From JBEAOO01 sp041164825 (GTDB lineage: Bacteria > Pseudomonadota > Gammaproteobacteria > Burkholderiales > Burkholderiaceae_C), in the NCBI GenBank assembly GCA_041164825.1, contig JBEAOO010000195.1:1-23130 (forward strand): a DNA stretch of 23,130 nt. The letters run 5' to 3'. This document shows positions 14,293-22,970 of this stretch, in pieces. Position numbers and translations under genes: made by a program. Under the pieces are notes generated by a model that did not search any database, was not told the origin of the DNA, and was given only the letters and a program-made list of their open reading frames with translations. How positions within the stretch are numbered: position 1 is the stretch's first letter; the number at the start of each line of letters is the position of its first letter.

Positions 14293-17200
14293 ATGGACTG
14301 GTTGAACCGCATTTTTCTGCTCAACAGCACCCCGCCCGATCAGGTGCTGAGCACCTCGCACGACCCGGGGCTGGTGGTGCTCTCGGTGCTGGTGGCGGTG
14401 GTCACGTCGTATGTGGCGCTGTCGCTGTCTGACCGGGCGCGCGAAGCGCCTGCGCGCTCGCTGCGCCTGGGGGCGCTGGCGGCCGGCGCGCTCAGCCTGG
14501 GCGGCGGTGTGTGGACCATGCACTTCATCGGCATGCTGGCCTTCCAGTTTTGCGGCCAGGTGGATTACGACCCGCTGTGGACGCTGGGCTCCATGCTGCC
14601 CTCTCTGGGCGCGGCCTGGGAGGCGCTGCGCGGTCTCACGCGCCGCCGGGTGTCGGTGCCCAAGCTGCTGTGGGGCGGCGTGTGGATGGGCAGTGGCATT
14701 GGGCTGATGCATTACGGCGGTATGGCCGCGGTGCGCTCATCGGCGCAGCTGCGCTATGCGCCCGACTGGTTTGCCGCCTCGATCGTGGTGGCGGTGGCGC
14801 TGTCCACCTTGGCGCTCTGGCTGCACCACCGGCTGCGCCTGCAACTGCGCCTGAATCGCCCACTGCGCACGCTGCTGGCCGCCTGCATTTTGGGTGGCGC
14901 CATCAGCGGCATGCATTACACCGCCATGGCCGCCGCGCGCTTCATTGGCGTGGCCGACGCCAACGCCAATGCCCAAGCGCCGATGCACATGGAGCTGGCC
15001 CTGGGCGTGGCACTGATTGGGCTGGTGGTGAGCGTGATCGCGGTGGGCTTCAACGCCGCGCTGACGCAGCGCCAGTTGGTGCGCGACCGCCTGCGCAGCG
15101 AAGCGCGGCTGCAAGCCCTGGTGGACACCGCCGTGGACGGCGTGGTGCGCATGGACGGCGAGGGCGTGATCGTTGCCGCCAACCAAGCCGCCGAACTGAT
15201 TTTTGGCCAACCGCAAAGCGCGTTGATCGGCCAGGCCTTGGCGCAGTTGGTGCCGGCCTTGCGGGCGCAGGCCGATGGCTTCGCAGGCGTGATCGAGACC
15301 AGCGCGCACCGCAGCGATGGCCCCGAGATGCGGCTGCGCCTGTCGGTGGGCCACAGCGACCGCGATGGCGAGCGCCAGAGCGTGGCCTTTGTGAGCGACA
15401 TCACCGAGGCCCAGCGCCGGCAGGCTGAGCTCGAAGGCGTGCAGGCCGCCATTGAGCGGGCGCTGGTGGTGGTGGAGTTCGGCATGGATGGCCGCGTGTT
15501 GCGCGCCAACGATGCCTTCCTGGCACTCACCGGCCACAGTGCTGAATCACTGCTCGGGCAAAGCCACCAGATTTTGTGCTCGCCCTCGGAGGCCGCCAGC
15601 CCGGCCTATGCCGAGCTGTGGGCGGCGCTGCGCCGTGGCGAGTTTCGCACTGGCGACTTTGAGCGCGTGGGGCACGATGGCCGGCAGCTCTGGATTCGGG
15701 CCACCTACAACCCCATCCTCAACGCCAATGGGCAACCGGTCCGGGTCATCAAGTTTGTCAACGACCTGACCGAGCGCCACGTGATGGAGCAGGACCTGCG
15801 CCACGCCAAAGGCCGCGCCGAGCAAGCGGCTGCGGCCAAGAGCACCTTCTTGGCCAACATGAGCCACGAAATCCGCACGCCCATGAACGCCATCATCGGC
15901 TTCAGCGAGGTGGCGCTCGAAGGCGAGCTGAGCGCCGATGCGCGCCAGCACCTGCACATCATCGACCGCTCGGCGCGCTCGCTGCTGGGCCTGCTCAACG
16001 ACATCTTGGACACCGCCAAGCTCGACCACGGCGCGGTGGAGTTGGAGCAACAAGACTTCTCGCTGCGCCAACTCTGCGGCGACGTGCTCGCCACTTTGCA
16101 GATGGGCGCCGAGCGCAAAGGCCTGGCGCTCAACCTGGCCGTGGACGAGAGCGTGCCCGCCTTCCACCGAGGCGACCCCACGCGGCTGCGCCAGATTTTG
16201 ATCAACCTGGTGGGCAACGCGGTGAAGTTCACCGAGCACGGCGCGGTGACGCTGGCCGCCCAGGTGCTGGACAGCGGCATGCTGGAAGTGAGCGTGCAGG
16301 ACACCGGCATCGGCATTGCGCCCGACCGCATCGAGCGCATTTTTGACCCCTTCGCGCAGGCCGACGCCACCATGACGCGCCGCTTTGGCGGCACCGGCCT
16401 GGGCACCACCATTGCCCGCCAACTGGTGGCGCTGATGGGCGGTGAGATTGGCGTCACCAGCCAACCCGACGAGGGCAGTCGCTTCTGGTTCCACCTGCCG
16501 CTCTCGGCCGGCGATTCACCGGCCCGCGCCGCGGGGCCGATGCGCGCCGTGGTGCTGCCACCGCTGCGCATCTTGGCCGCCGACGACGTGCCCGAGAACC
16601 TGCGCCTGCTGGAGCTCAAACTCGGCGCGCTCGGCCACACGGTGACGCTCGCCCACGATGGCCAAGAGGCGCTGGAGACATTGCAAGCTGGCGGCTTCGA
16701 CATCGCCTTGCTCGACGTGCAGATGCCGCGCCTCGATGGCCTGCAGGCCTGCCGTTTGCTGCGCGAACACGAGCGCGCGCACGGCTTGCCCACACTGCCC
16801 GTGCTGGCCCTCACCGCCAGCGCCAGCGACGACGACCGCTCGCTCACCGGCGACGCCGGCATGGACGGCTTTGTGGTCAAACCCATCGACTGGCCGGTGC
16901 TGCTGGGCGAGATGGCACGCCTGTTGGGTGTGGGGATGGCGCCCGATGCCGAGGCCGAGGCCGTGTCGGCATCGGCCCCCCCCGGCATCACACCACCGTC
17001 AGCAGCCCTGCCCGAGGCCGTGGACTGGGCCGTGGCGCTCTCTGGCTGGGGCGAGCTGGCGATGTGGCGCACACACCTGAAGCGATTCATCGGCAGCCAG
17101 CTGCAGCAGTGGCCCGGCACGCCCCACGACGCCGCGCTCGCCCACCGCCTGCGCGGCACCAGCGCCGGCTTTGGCCTGAGTGCGCTGGCGGCCACCTGCG

Positions 17201-17532
17201 AGGCGCTGGAGCGCACGCCCGATGCCGACGCCAGCGCCTGGGCCACCCTCCACCAGCGCCTGCTGGCCTGGCACGCCGCGCTGGCCGAGGGTGAGGCAGC
17301 CGGCACCACCAGCAGCCCCAACAACGCAGACAGCCCGCCGCCCTGGCCGGCCGCCGCCGCAGCCCGCCTGAGCGAGGCGCTGGCCCGCGGCGAATTGCCC
17401 GACGGCGCCTACAAGGCCGTGTTGGCCGCCCTGCCCGGCCCGCAGCGCGAGCGCTTGCGCGACGCCGTGGATGGTTTTGACTTTGACGAGGCCCAGGCCT
17501 TGATCACCCGCTACACCCTGGAGCTGGCATGA
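14293..17532 (+). CDS. MHYT-PAS-PAS hybrid histidine kinase with receiver and HPt domains
   Basis: The protein has 1079 residues from the ATG at 14293; the N-terminus MDWLNRIFLLNSTPP fits other MHYT proteins, although no strong ribosome site is seen. The membrane sensor (about 12-260) carries three MHYT motifs: MHFIGM at 76, MHYGGM at 139 and MHYTAM at 207. The family is proposed to sense O2, CO or NO through bound copper. Two PAS domains follow (about 276-380 and 389-495), then the dimerisation helix with the phosphorylated His525 (MSHEIRTPMN), an ATPase domain with LINLVGNAVKF, DTGIGI and GTGLGTTIA, a receiver with Asp808 (LLDVQMP) and Lys in VVKPID, and an HPt-like module with His951 (LAHRLRGTSAGFG). 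GTGLGTTIA and the domain order resemble RpfC. It overlaps the HD-GYP gene by 4 bp, which is the obvious phosphoryl acceptor. Confidence 0.93.
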   Translation: MDWLNRIFLLNSTPPDQVLSTSHDPGLVVLSVLVAVVTSYVALSLSDRAREAPARSLRLGALAAGALSLGGGVWTMHFIGMLAFQFCGQVDYDPLWTLGSMLPSLGAAWEALRGLTRRRVSVPKLLWGGVWMGSGIGLMHYGGMAAVRSSAQLRYAPDWFAASIVVAVALSTLALWLHHRLRLQLRLNRPLRTLLAACILGGAISGMHYTAMAAARFIGVADANANAQAPMHMELALGVALIGLVVSVIAVGFNAALTQRQLVRDRLRSEARLQALVDTAVDGVVRMDGEGVIVAANQAAELIFGQPQSALIGQALAQLVPALRAQADGFAGVIETSAHRSDGPEMRLRLSVGHSDRDGERQSVAFVSDITEAQRRQAELEGVQAAIERALVVVEFGMDGRVLRANDAFLALTGHSAESLLGQSHQILCSPSEAASPAYAELWAALRRGEFRTGDFERVGHDGRQLWIRATYNPILNANGQPVRVIKFVNDLTERHVMEQDLRHAKGRAEQAAAAKSTFLANMSHEIRTPMNAIIGFSEVALEGELSADARQHLHIIDRSARSLLGLLNDILDTAKLDHGAVELEQQDFSLRQLCGDVLATLQMGAERKGLALNLAVDESVPAFHRGDPTRLRQILINLVGNAVKFTEHGAVTLAAQVLDSGMLEVSVQDTGIGIAPDRIERIFDPFAQADATMTRRFGGTGLGTTIARQLVALMGGEIGVTSQPDEGSRFWFHLPLSAGDSPARAAGPMRAVVLPPLRILAADDVPENLRLLELKLGALGHTVTLAHDGQEALETLQAGGFDIALLDVQMPRLDGLQACRLLREHERAHGLPTLPVLALTASASDDDRSLTGDAGMDGFVVKPIDWPVLLGEMARLLGVGMAPDAEAEAVSASAPPGITPPSAALPEAVDWAVALSGWGELAMWRTHLKRFIGSQLQQWPGTPHDAALAHRLRGTSAGFGLSALAATCEALERTPDADASAWATLHQRLLAWHAALAEGEAAGTTSSPNNADSPPPWPAAAAARLSEALARGELPDGAYKAVLAALPGPQRERLRDAVDGFDFDEAQALITRYTLELA

Positions 17533-18563
17533 GCCCGACCGACACGCCCCCGCCCGAAGCACACACCACCACCGCCACCACCACCGACCTGCGCCCGCGC
17601 CTGCTGCTGGTCGACGACGAGCCCGCCAACCTGCAAGTGCTGCGGCTGATCCTGCAAAAGAACCACCGCCTGGCCTTTGCACGCGACGGCGACAAGGCGC
17701 TGGAGCTGGCCGCTCAAGAGCCGCCCGACCTGGTGTTGCTCGACGTGATGATGCCCGGCCTGAGCGGGCTCGACGTCTGCCGCCAACTCAAGGCGCAGCC
17801 CGCCACGCGGCATGTGCCGGTGATTTTTGTGACCGCGCTGTCAGACCCCCAGCACGAGGCCGAAGGCTTCGCGGCGGGCGCGGTCGACTACATCACCAAG
17901 CCGGTCAGCGGCCCGATCGTGCTGGCGCGGGTGCGCAATCATTTGTCGCTGGTGGACGTGGCCGCATTGCGCGCCAGCCGAATGGCCATCGTGCAGTGCC
18001 TGGGCCGCGCGGGTGAATACCGCGACAACGAAACCGGCATGCACGTGATGCGCATGAGCCACTACGCGCAGCTGATTGGCCGCGCCATGGGCATGAACGA
18101 CAACGAGGCCGACGACCTGCTCAACGCCGCCGCCATGCACGACGTGGGCAAGATCGGCATCGCCGACGCCGTGCTGCTCAAACCCGGCCCGCTCGACGAG
18201 ACCGAGTGGGCCCACATGCGCCGCCACCCGGCCATGGGCGCCGAGATCATCGGCGAGCACCCCGACCACATGCTGCAAATGGCCCGCCGCGTGGCCCTGT
18301 GCCACCACGAAAAATGGGACGGCAGCGGCTACCCGAGCGGCCTGGCCGGCAGCGCCATTCCGCTGGAAGCACGCATCGTCGCGCTGGCCGATGTGTTTGA
18401 CGCACTCACCAGCGTGCGGCCCTACAAACCCGCGTGGGAGATCGACCGCGCCGTGGCCCTGCTGCAAGAGCAAGCCGGCCGCCACTTCGACCCCGCCGTG
18501 GTCGCGCACTTCATCACCCAGCTGCCCAACGCGCTGCGCATCCGCGAGCGCTGGGCGGACTGA
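17529..18563 (+). CDS. Response regulator with HD-GYP c-di-GMP phosphodiesterase domain (RpfG-like)
   Basis: The 344-residue protein has an N-terminal receiver (about 25-140; acidic LLLVDDEP, phosphorylated Asp72 in LLDVMMP, Lys in ITKPV) and a C-terminal HD-GYP domain. The metal-site residues of active enzymes are all visible: the E-T-G-x-H-x-x-R-M entry helix, His204-Asp205 in MHDVGKIG, the His of MRRHPAMG, the His pair in CHHEKWDGSGYP with GYP at 267-269, and the Asp of LADVFDAL. It should hydrolyse c-di-GMP when phosphorylated. ATGA couples its start to the stop of the MHYT hybrid kinase. The pair has the domain plan of RpfC/RpfG. Its stop codon is only 10 bp from that of the converging GGDEF-EAL gene. 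Confidence 0.95.
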   Translation: MSPTDTPPPEAHTTTATTTDLRPRLLLVDDEPANLQVLRLILQKNHRLAFARDGDKALELAAQEPPDLVLLDVMMPGLSGLDVCRQLKAQPATRHVPVIFVTALSDPQHEAEGFAAGAVDYITKPVSGPIVLARVRNHLSLVDVAALRASRMAIVQCLGRAGEYRDNETGMHVMRMSHYAQLIGRAMGMNDNEADDLLNAAAMHDVGKIGIADAVLLKPGPLDETEWAHMRRHPAMGAEIIGEHPDHMLQMARRVALCHHEKWDGSGYPSGLAGSAIPLEARIVALADVFDALTSVRPYKPAWEIDRAVALLQEQAGRHFDPAVVAHFITQLPNALRIRERWAD

Positions 18564-18576
18564 GCGACAGCGCTCA
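18561..18576. terminator. Inverted repeat spanning both stop codons of the convergent genes
   Basis: TGAGCG and CGCTCA flank ACAG. The left arm begins with the TGA stop of the HD-GYP gene and the right arm ends with the stop of the GGDEF-EAL gene on the other strand. The hairpin has 6 bp and no T tract, so it is a weak candidate for a shared bidirectional terminator. Confidence 0.4.
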
Positions 18577-20361
18577 CACCGTCAAATCCAAGCCATTGAT
18601 CACGCCCAGGCGGGCGATGAAGGCCTCGGGTGCCAGCGCGGGGCTGCACAAAAAGCCTTGGAAGGTGTCGCAGCCCAGCTCGATCAGCGAGCTGCGCTGC
18701 GCTTCGGTCTCCACACCCTCGGCCACCACACGCATGCCCAGGCTGTGGCCCAGCACCACCAGGGCGCGCACGATGGCGAGGTCGGTGCGGTCGTGCGGGG
18801 TGCCGCTGATGAAGGAGCGGTCGATCTTGAGCTCCTGCACCGGAAAATTCTTGAGGTAGCTCATCGACGAGTAGCCGGTGCCGAAGTCGTCGATCGACAG
18901 CTCCACACCCAGCGCGCGCAGCGCCCGCAGCTTCTCCGCCATCTCTTCCACGCGGTCCATCAGCATGCTCTCGGTGAGCTCCAGCACCAGCGCGCCGGGA
19001 GCAATGCTGTGGCGTGACATGGCGCGCTGCACCACCTCAGCCAGCGAGCCCGAGGTGAGCCCGTGGCGCGCCACGTTGACGGCCACGCTCAAGCTCAGGC
19101 CCTGGGTTTCTCGCCACTCCGCCATTTGCGCGCAGGCGCGGTTCACCACCCACTCGCCAATCTCGACGATCAGCCCGGTCTCTTCGGCAATCGGGATGAA
19201 CTGCCCCGGCGGGATCAGCCCGCGCTCGCTGTGGTTCCAGCGCAGCAAGGCCTCGGCGCCAAACACGCGGCCAGTGGCGAGATCGATCTTGGGCTGGTAG
19301 TGCAGCACCAGCTCGTCGCGCTCGATCGCGCGGCGCAGCTGGGTTTCGAGCAGCAGGCGTTCGAGCGACACATGGTTGAGCTCGTCGCTGTAGAACTGGC
19401 AGGTGTTGCTGCCGCTGTCTTTGGCGTGCTGCATGGCCACATCGGCGTTGCGCACCAGCGCGGCGTCGTCGCCGCCATCGTCGGGGTAGACCGAGATGCC
19501 GATGCTGGCGGTGACCACGATGTCGCGCCCTTCAATGAAAAACGACTTGGCCATCACCTTCAAGATCAGCCGCGCCACCCGGCCTGCGGCTTCGCCCTGG
19601 CCGATCTCGGGCAGCAGCAGCGAGAACTCATCGCCCCCCGTGCGCGCCAAAAATGCGCCCTCGCCCAGGCTGGTGTCGGCGCGCACATACACGCGCAAGC
19701 GGTCGGACACGGCGCTCAACAGCGCGTCGCCCGCGCCATGGCCCAGGGTGTCGTTGATCTGGCGGAAGCGGTCGAGGTTGAGGTGCAGCAGCGCCAAGCG
19801 GCGGCGCTGCTGGTTGGCCTTGACCAGCAGGCCCTGCAGATGCTCCACAAACACGCGCCGGTTGGGCAGGCCGGTGAGCGGGTCGTCGTTGGCCAAGCGG
19901 TCTTGATAGACCTTGAAGGCCAGGCTGTTGCGCACGCGGATCTTGAGCTCGCTCTCGTCCACCGGCTTGGCCAAAAATTCGGTCGCGCCCAGGGCCAATG
20001 CGCGCAGCTTGCTCATCGGGTCGCTGGCGCCGGTGAGCACGATTACGGGCGTGTAGCGCAGGCTCTCGTCGGCGCGAATTTGGCGCAGCAGGTCAAAGCC
20101 GCTGAGCACCGGCATCATCAGGTCGAGCAAGATCAAACCCGGGCGCACGCGGCGCGCCACGTCCATCGCTTCGGTCGGGTCATTGACCGAGACAAAGCGC
20201 TGGTAGCCGGCCTCTTCGAGGTAGGTCTGTGTCACCTCGGTCATCATGGGCTCGTCGTCGATCATCATCAGCGTGACATCGGACAGCCCGGGCTGCGGCC
20301 AGTAACCCGATTGGGTGGGCTCGCCAAAATCGTTGCGAGCCACGGGAGGCACATGGGACAT
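18574..20361 (-). CDS. Response regulator with GGDEF and EAL domains
   Basis: The product has 595 residues from an ATG with GGAGGAA 4 bases upstream; a TTG-started extension of 6 residues covers the ribosome site and is rejected. Its N-terminal receiver (Asp80 in LLDLMMP, Lys in LAKPVD) is followed by a diguanylate cyclase domain with an intact GGDEF at 242-246 and a phosphodiesterase domain with EAL at 370-372. The EAL metal and catalytic residues are present: the Asn of VAVNVA, Glu of ELTES, DDFGTGYSS, the Lys of LKIDRSFI, the Glu of VAEGVETE and the Gln of QGFLCSP. The cyclase inhibitory site (RxxD five residues before GGDEF) is replaced by GEGA, so product feedback is probably lost. Both activities could work, with phosphorylation deciding the balance. 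It lies 14 bp after the PAS hybrid kinase gene, its likely partner. Confidence 0.93.
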   Translation of the reverse strand: MSHVPPVARNDFGEPTQSGYWPQPGLSDVTLMMIDDEPMMTEVTQTYLEEAGYQRFVSVNDPTEAMDVARRVRPGLILLDLMMPVLSGFDLLRQIRADESLRYTPVIVLTGASDPMSKLRALALGATEFLAKPVDESELKIRVRNSLAFKVYQDRLANDDPLTGLPNRRVFVEHLQGLLVKANQQRRRLALLHLNLDRFRQINDTLGHGAGDALLSAVSDRLRVYVRADTSLGEGAFLARTGGDEFSLLLPEIGQGEAAGRVARLILKVMAKSFFIEGRDIVVTASIGISVYPDDGGDDAALVRNADVAMQHAKDSGSNTCQFYSDELNHVSLERLLLETQLRRAIERDELVLHYQPKIDLATGRVFGAEALLRWNHSERGLIPPGQFIPIAEETGLIVEIGEWVVNRACAQMAEWRETQGLSLSVAVNVARHGLTSGSLAEVVQRAMSRHSIAPGALVLELTESMLMDRVEEMAEKLRALRALGVELSIDDFGTGYSSMSYLKNFPVQELKIDRSFISGTPHDRTDLAIVRALVVLGHSLGMRVVAEGVETEAQRSSLIELGCDTFQGFLCSPALAPEAFIARLGVINGLDLTV

Positions 20362-20365
20362 GGGG

Positions 20366-20372
20366 TTCCTCC
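20366..20372 (-). promoter_or_regulatory. Ribosome binding site fixing the GGDEF-EAL gene start
   Basis: GGAGGAA on the minus strand stands 4 bases before the ATG at 20361 and lies in the 14-bp gap after the kinase stop codon. The alternative TTG start would place this element inside the coding sequence. Confidence 0.8.
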
Positions 20373-20375
20373 GCT

Positions 20376-22970
20376 TCAAACGGTGGTGCTGGCGCCGAAC
20401 ACACCCGGTGTCGGCGCAGCGCTGGTTGTTGTTGTCGTGGCGGCGGTGGCGGCGGCGGCGGTGGCTGAGGGGTCTTCCTCCGGCACCACCATGCGCGCGG
20501 CCAGGCCTTGCAGCGTGCGCAGGCCCGCAGCCAACACAGCCACGTCGCCGTCTTTCACGTTCAGCTCAAACTCGCGGGCGGGCTCGAAGAAGTCGTCAAA
20601 ACCCACCGTGCCGCCGGCGCCCTTGAGCCAATGCGCCAGCTCGGCCAACTCAGCCAGGCGGCCCGCATCGAGCGCGGCCTGCATGGCCGCCAGCTTGAGT
20701 GGCAGCGTGCGACCAAAGGTGCGCACCACCTTGGCCAAGCGTGGGTGCGTGGCCAGGCGCGAGACGATGGGCGGCAAGGCCGCTGGTGGGGCGCTTGATG
20801 GCGCTGGCTCACGCGCTGAGCTCGTGAGGATGCTGACGGCAGCGGCCTCATCCACCGGCCGCCCGCCCAGGCGCAGTGCCAGCGCGGCCAACATGGCGTC
20901 AATATCGACCGGCTTGGTGAGGTAACCGGTGAAGCCGGCCGCCTCGATTTCGCGCTCAAAGCCCTTCATCGCGTTGGCCGTGAGCGCCAGCACCGGCAGT
21001 GTGCAGCCGCGCTCGCGCAGCAAGCGGGTGGCCGTGTAGCCGTCCATCACCGGCATCTGCACGTCCATCAGCACCAGGTCGGGCGCGTCAGCGGCCACAC
21101 GCCGCAGCGCCACCTCGCCGTTCTCGGCCTCGATCACGGTGAGGCCCGAGGCCTCCAGCACCACGCGCACGAGTTCGCGGTTTTCTTCGCCATCGTCCAC
21201 CACCAACACACAGCCGCCATCAAAGGCCCAGCGCGTGGGCGCGACGGCGGCGGCGCGTTGGCCGGCATGGGCGTTGAGCCACTCGGGGGCCAGCCAGGCC
21301 ACGTCGTCGAGCGGGCCGGGGTCGAGCGTCACATGAAACGTGCTGCCCGCACCCAGCGTGCTGCTGGCCACCAGGTCGCCGCCCAGCGCGCGCGCCAGGC
21401 GCCGGCTGATGGCCAAGCCCAGGCCGGTGCCGCCGTACTGGCGTGTGGTTGAGGCCTCGGCCTGCACAAAGGGGTCAAAAATGGCATCGAGCTTGTCGTG
21501 CGCAATGCCAATGCCGCTGTCGCGCACATCAATGGCCAGGCGCAGCGGCTCGGCATCGAGCGCCAGGCGCAGCGTCACGCTGACCTCGCCGCGGGCGGTG
21601 AACTTGATGGCGTTGCCCACCAGGTTGGTGACCACTTGGCGCACGCGCGCGGCGTCGGTGAGCACGGTGGCGGGCAGCGCCTGCGGAAAGTTCACGCGCA
21701 GCGCAAGGCCCTTCTCTACCGCCTTCACGTTCAAGATCGTCACCACTTCTTGCACCACTTGGTGCACCGCGCAGGGCTGGCGTTCGAGCTCCAGGTGGCC
21801 GGCCTCCACCTTCGACAAGTCCAGGATGTCGTTGATCAGCGCCAGCAGATGCCGGCCGCTGCCGAGGATGGTGTCGAGGTGGCGCTGGGTGTCGCGCGGG
21901 TCGTGTTGCCAGCCGCGGCGCAGCAGCTCGGCAAAGCCAATGATGGCGTTCATGGGGGTGCGGATCTCGTGGCTCATGTGGGCCAGAAATTCGCTCTTCG
22001 ATCGGTTGGCCTGGTCGGCCACGTCGCGGGCCAAACGCAGCTGAATTTCTTGCTCCTCCAGCGCGGTCACGTCGTCCAGGCTGGCCAGCACGCCCGCTGG
22101 TTTGCCGCCCGCCCCAGGCACCGGTGAGCCGTTGACCATGAAGCTGCGGCGCCGGCCATCGGCGCCCACCAGGTGCATCAGCACGTTGCGGTGCAGCTGG
22201 CCGTCGCTCACCAACGCATCCCAGGGCGAGCCGCCCGCGGGCACATCCACCCAGTTCAGCGTTTGCACCTTGCGGCCGGTGAGCGCCTCGGCCTCGCCGC
22301 CCACCACCTCCACAAAAGCGCGGTTGGCCAGCACGATGCGGCCCTGCGGATTGAGCACCAGCAGGCCTTCGGCCAGGGTGTCAAACGCGGTGCGCACGCG
22401 GCCCGGAATGGCGCTCGACGGATCGAGGTGGCGCAGCATGCGGCGCAGGTACAGGTAGAACAAAACAAAGCTGCTCAGGCCCAGTGCGGCCACCCACGCC
22501 GCCGGGCCGTTGAGCACACCGCGCCAGCCGTCCAGCTCGCTGGGCAGCGGCACAAATTGCAGCTCGGCCTGGCCCCAGACCTGGCCATCGCGCAGCAGCG
22601 GCACGTGCAGCAGGCCGGTGCCGGGCTCAGCAGAGGCCGCGGCATCGGTCACCGCACCCGCCGCCGCGCCGGCCTGCCAGCGCACGCTGCCATCGGCCGC
22701 GCGCAGCACCAGCTGGCGCAGATCGGGGTTGCGCTGGGCGATCAGACCGAGCACCTGGTCGAGCCGGGTGTCGTCCTCGTCGTTGGCCACGGGGTCGAGC
22801 AAGGCATTGGCGCTCAGCGCCACGGCCTCGGCGAGCGCCGCGCGGCCTTGGCGCAGCGCGCCGTCGCGGTCGGGCACCAGGCCCACAAACACCGCCAACA
22901 AGGCCAGCGTGACCACCATCGAGCTCATGCCGAGCGCGAGGTGAAAGCGGGAGGACAAGCGGCGCATCAT
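20376..22970 (-). CDS. Periplasmic-sensing PAS hybrid histidine kinase with receiver and HPt domains
   Basis: The 864-residue protein has membrane segments at about 11-32 and 157-175 that enclose a periplasmic sensor of some 120 residues with no recognised family. A PAS domain follows (about 193-310), then the dimerisation helix with phosphorylated His334 (MSHEIRTPMN), an ATPase domain with LVGNAIKF, DSGIGI and GTGLGLAIS, a receiver with Asp636 (LMDVQMP) and Lys in LTKPVD, and an HPt module with His780 (LAHWLKGAGG). The last 30 residues are an Ala/Thr-rich tail. The phosphorelay His-Asp-His is complete, so the final acceptor is probably the receiver of the GGDEF-EAL protein encoded 14 bp downstream. 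The start is supported by a 4-bp ATGA overlap with the preceding gene and AGGAGA upstream. A second ATG follows immediately. Confidence 0.93.
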   Translation of the reverse strand: MMRRLSSRFHLALGMSSMVVTLALLAVFVGLVPDRDGALRQGRAALAEAVALSANALLDPVANDEDDTRLDQVLGLIAQRNPDLRQLVLRAADGSVRWQAGAAAGAVTDAAASAEPGTGLLHVPLLRDGQVWGQAELQFVPLPSELDGWRGVLNGPAAWVAALGLSSFVLFYLYLRRMLRHLDPSSAIPGRVRTAFDTLAEGLLVLNPQGRIVLANRAFVEVVGGEAEALTGRKVQTLNWVDVPAGGSPWDALVSDGQLHRNVLMHLVGADGRRRSFMVNGSPVPGAGGKPAGVLASLDDVTALEEQEIQLRLARDVADQANRSKSEFLAHMSHEIRTPMNAIIGFAELLRRGWQHDPRDTQRHLDTILGSGRHLLALINDILDLSKVEAGHLELERQPCAVHQVVQEVVTILNVKAVEKGLALRVNFPQALPATVLTDAARVRQVVTNLVGNAIKFTARGEVSVTLRLALDAEPLRLAIDVRDSGIGIAHDKLDAIFDPFVQAEASTTRQYGGTGLGLAISRRLARALGGDLVASSTLGAGSTFHVTLDPGPLDDVAWLAPEWLNAHAGQRAAAVAPTRWAFDGGCVLVVDDGEENRELVRVVLEASGLTVIEAENGEVALRRVAADAPDLVLMDVQMPVMDGYTATRLLRERGCTLPVLALTANAMKGFEREIEAAGFTGYLTKPVDIDAMLAALALRLGGRPVDEAAAVSILTSSAREPAPSSAPPAALPPIVSRLATHPRLAKVVRTFGRTLPLKLAAMQAALDAGRLAELAELAHWLKGAGGTVGFDDFFEPAREFELNVKDGDVAVLAAGLRTLQGLAARMVVPEEDPSATAAAATAATTTTTSAAPTPGVFGASTTV
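20424..20466. repeat. Triplet-rich low-complexity tract in the kinase 3' end
   Basis: Runs of GTT followed by GGC/GGT triplets encode the Ala/Thr-rich tail of the hybrid kinase on the minus strand. The repeats keep frame, so length changes would only alter the tail. Confidence 0.55.

Noticed and set aside
14006..14712. Minus-strand frames upstream of and overlapping the MHYT kinase
   Set aside because: They run antisense into the kinase gene and are Arg/Gln/His/Ala-rich without motifs.
15705..17324. Minus-strand open frame of 539 codons
   Set aside because: Antisense to the MHYT hybrid kinase; Ser/Arg/Ala-rich with no domain.
19063..20925. Plus-strand open frame of 620 codons
   Set aside because: Antisense to the GGDEF-EAL and hybrid kinase genes; His/Gln/Ala-rich shadow translation.
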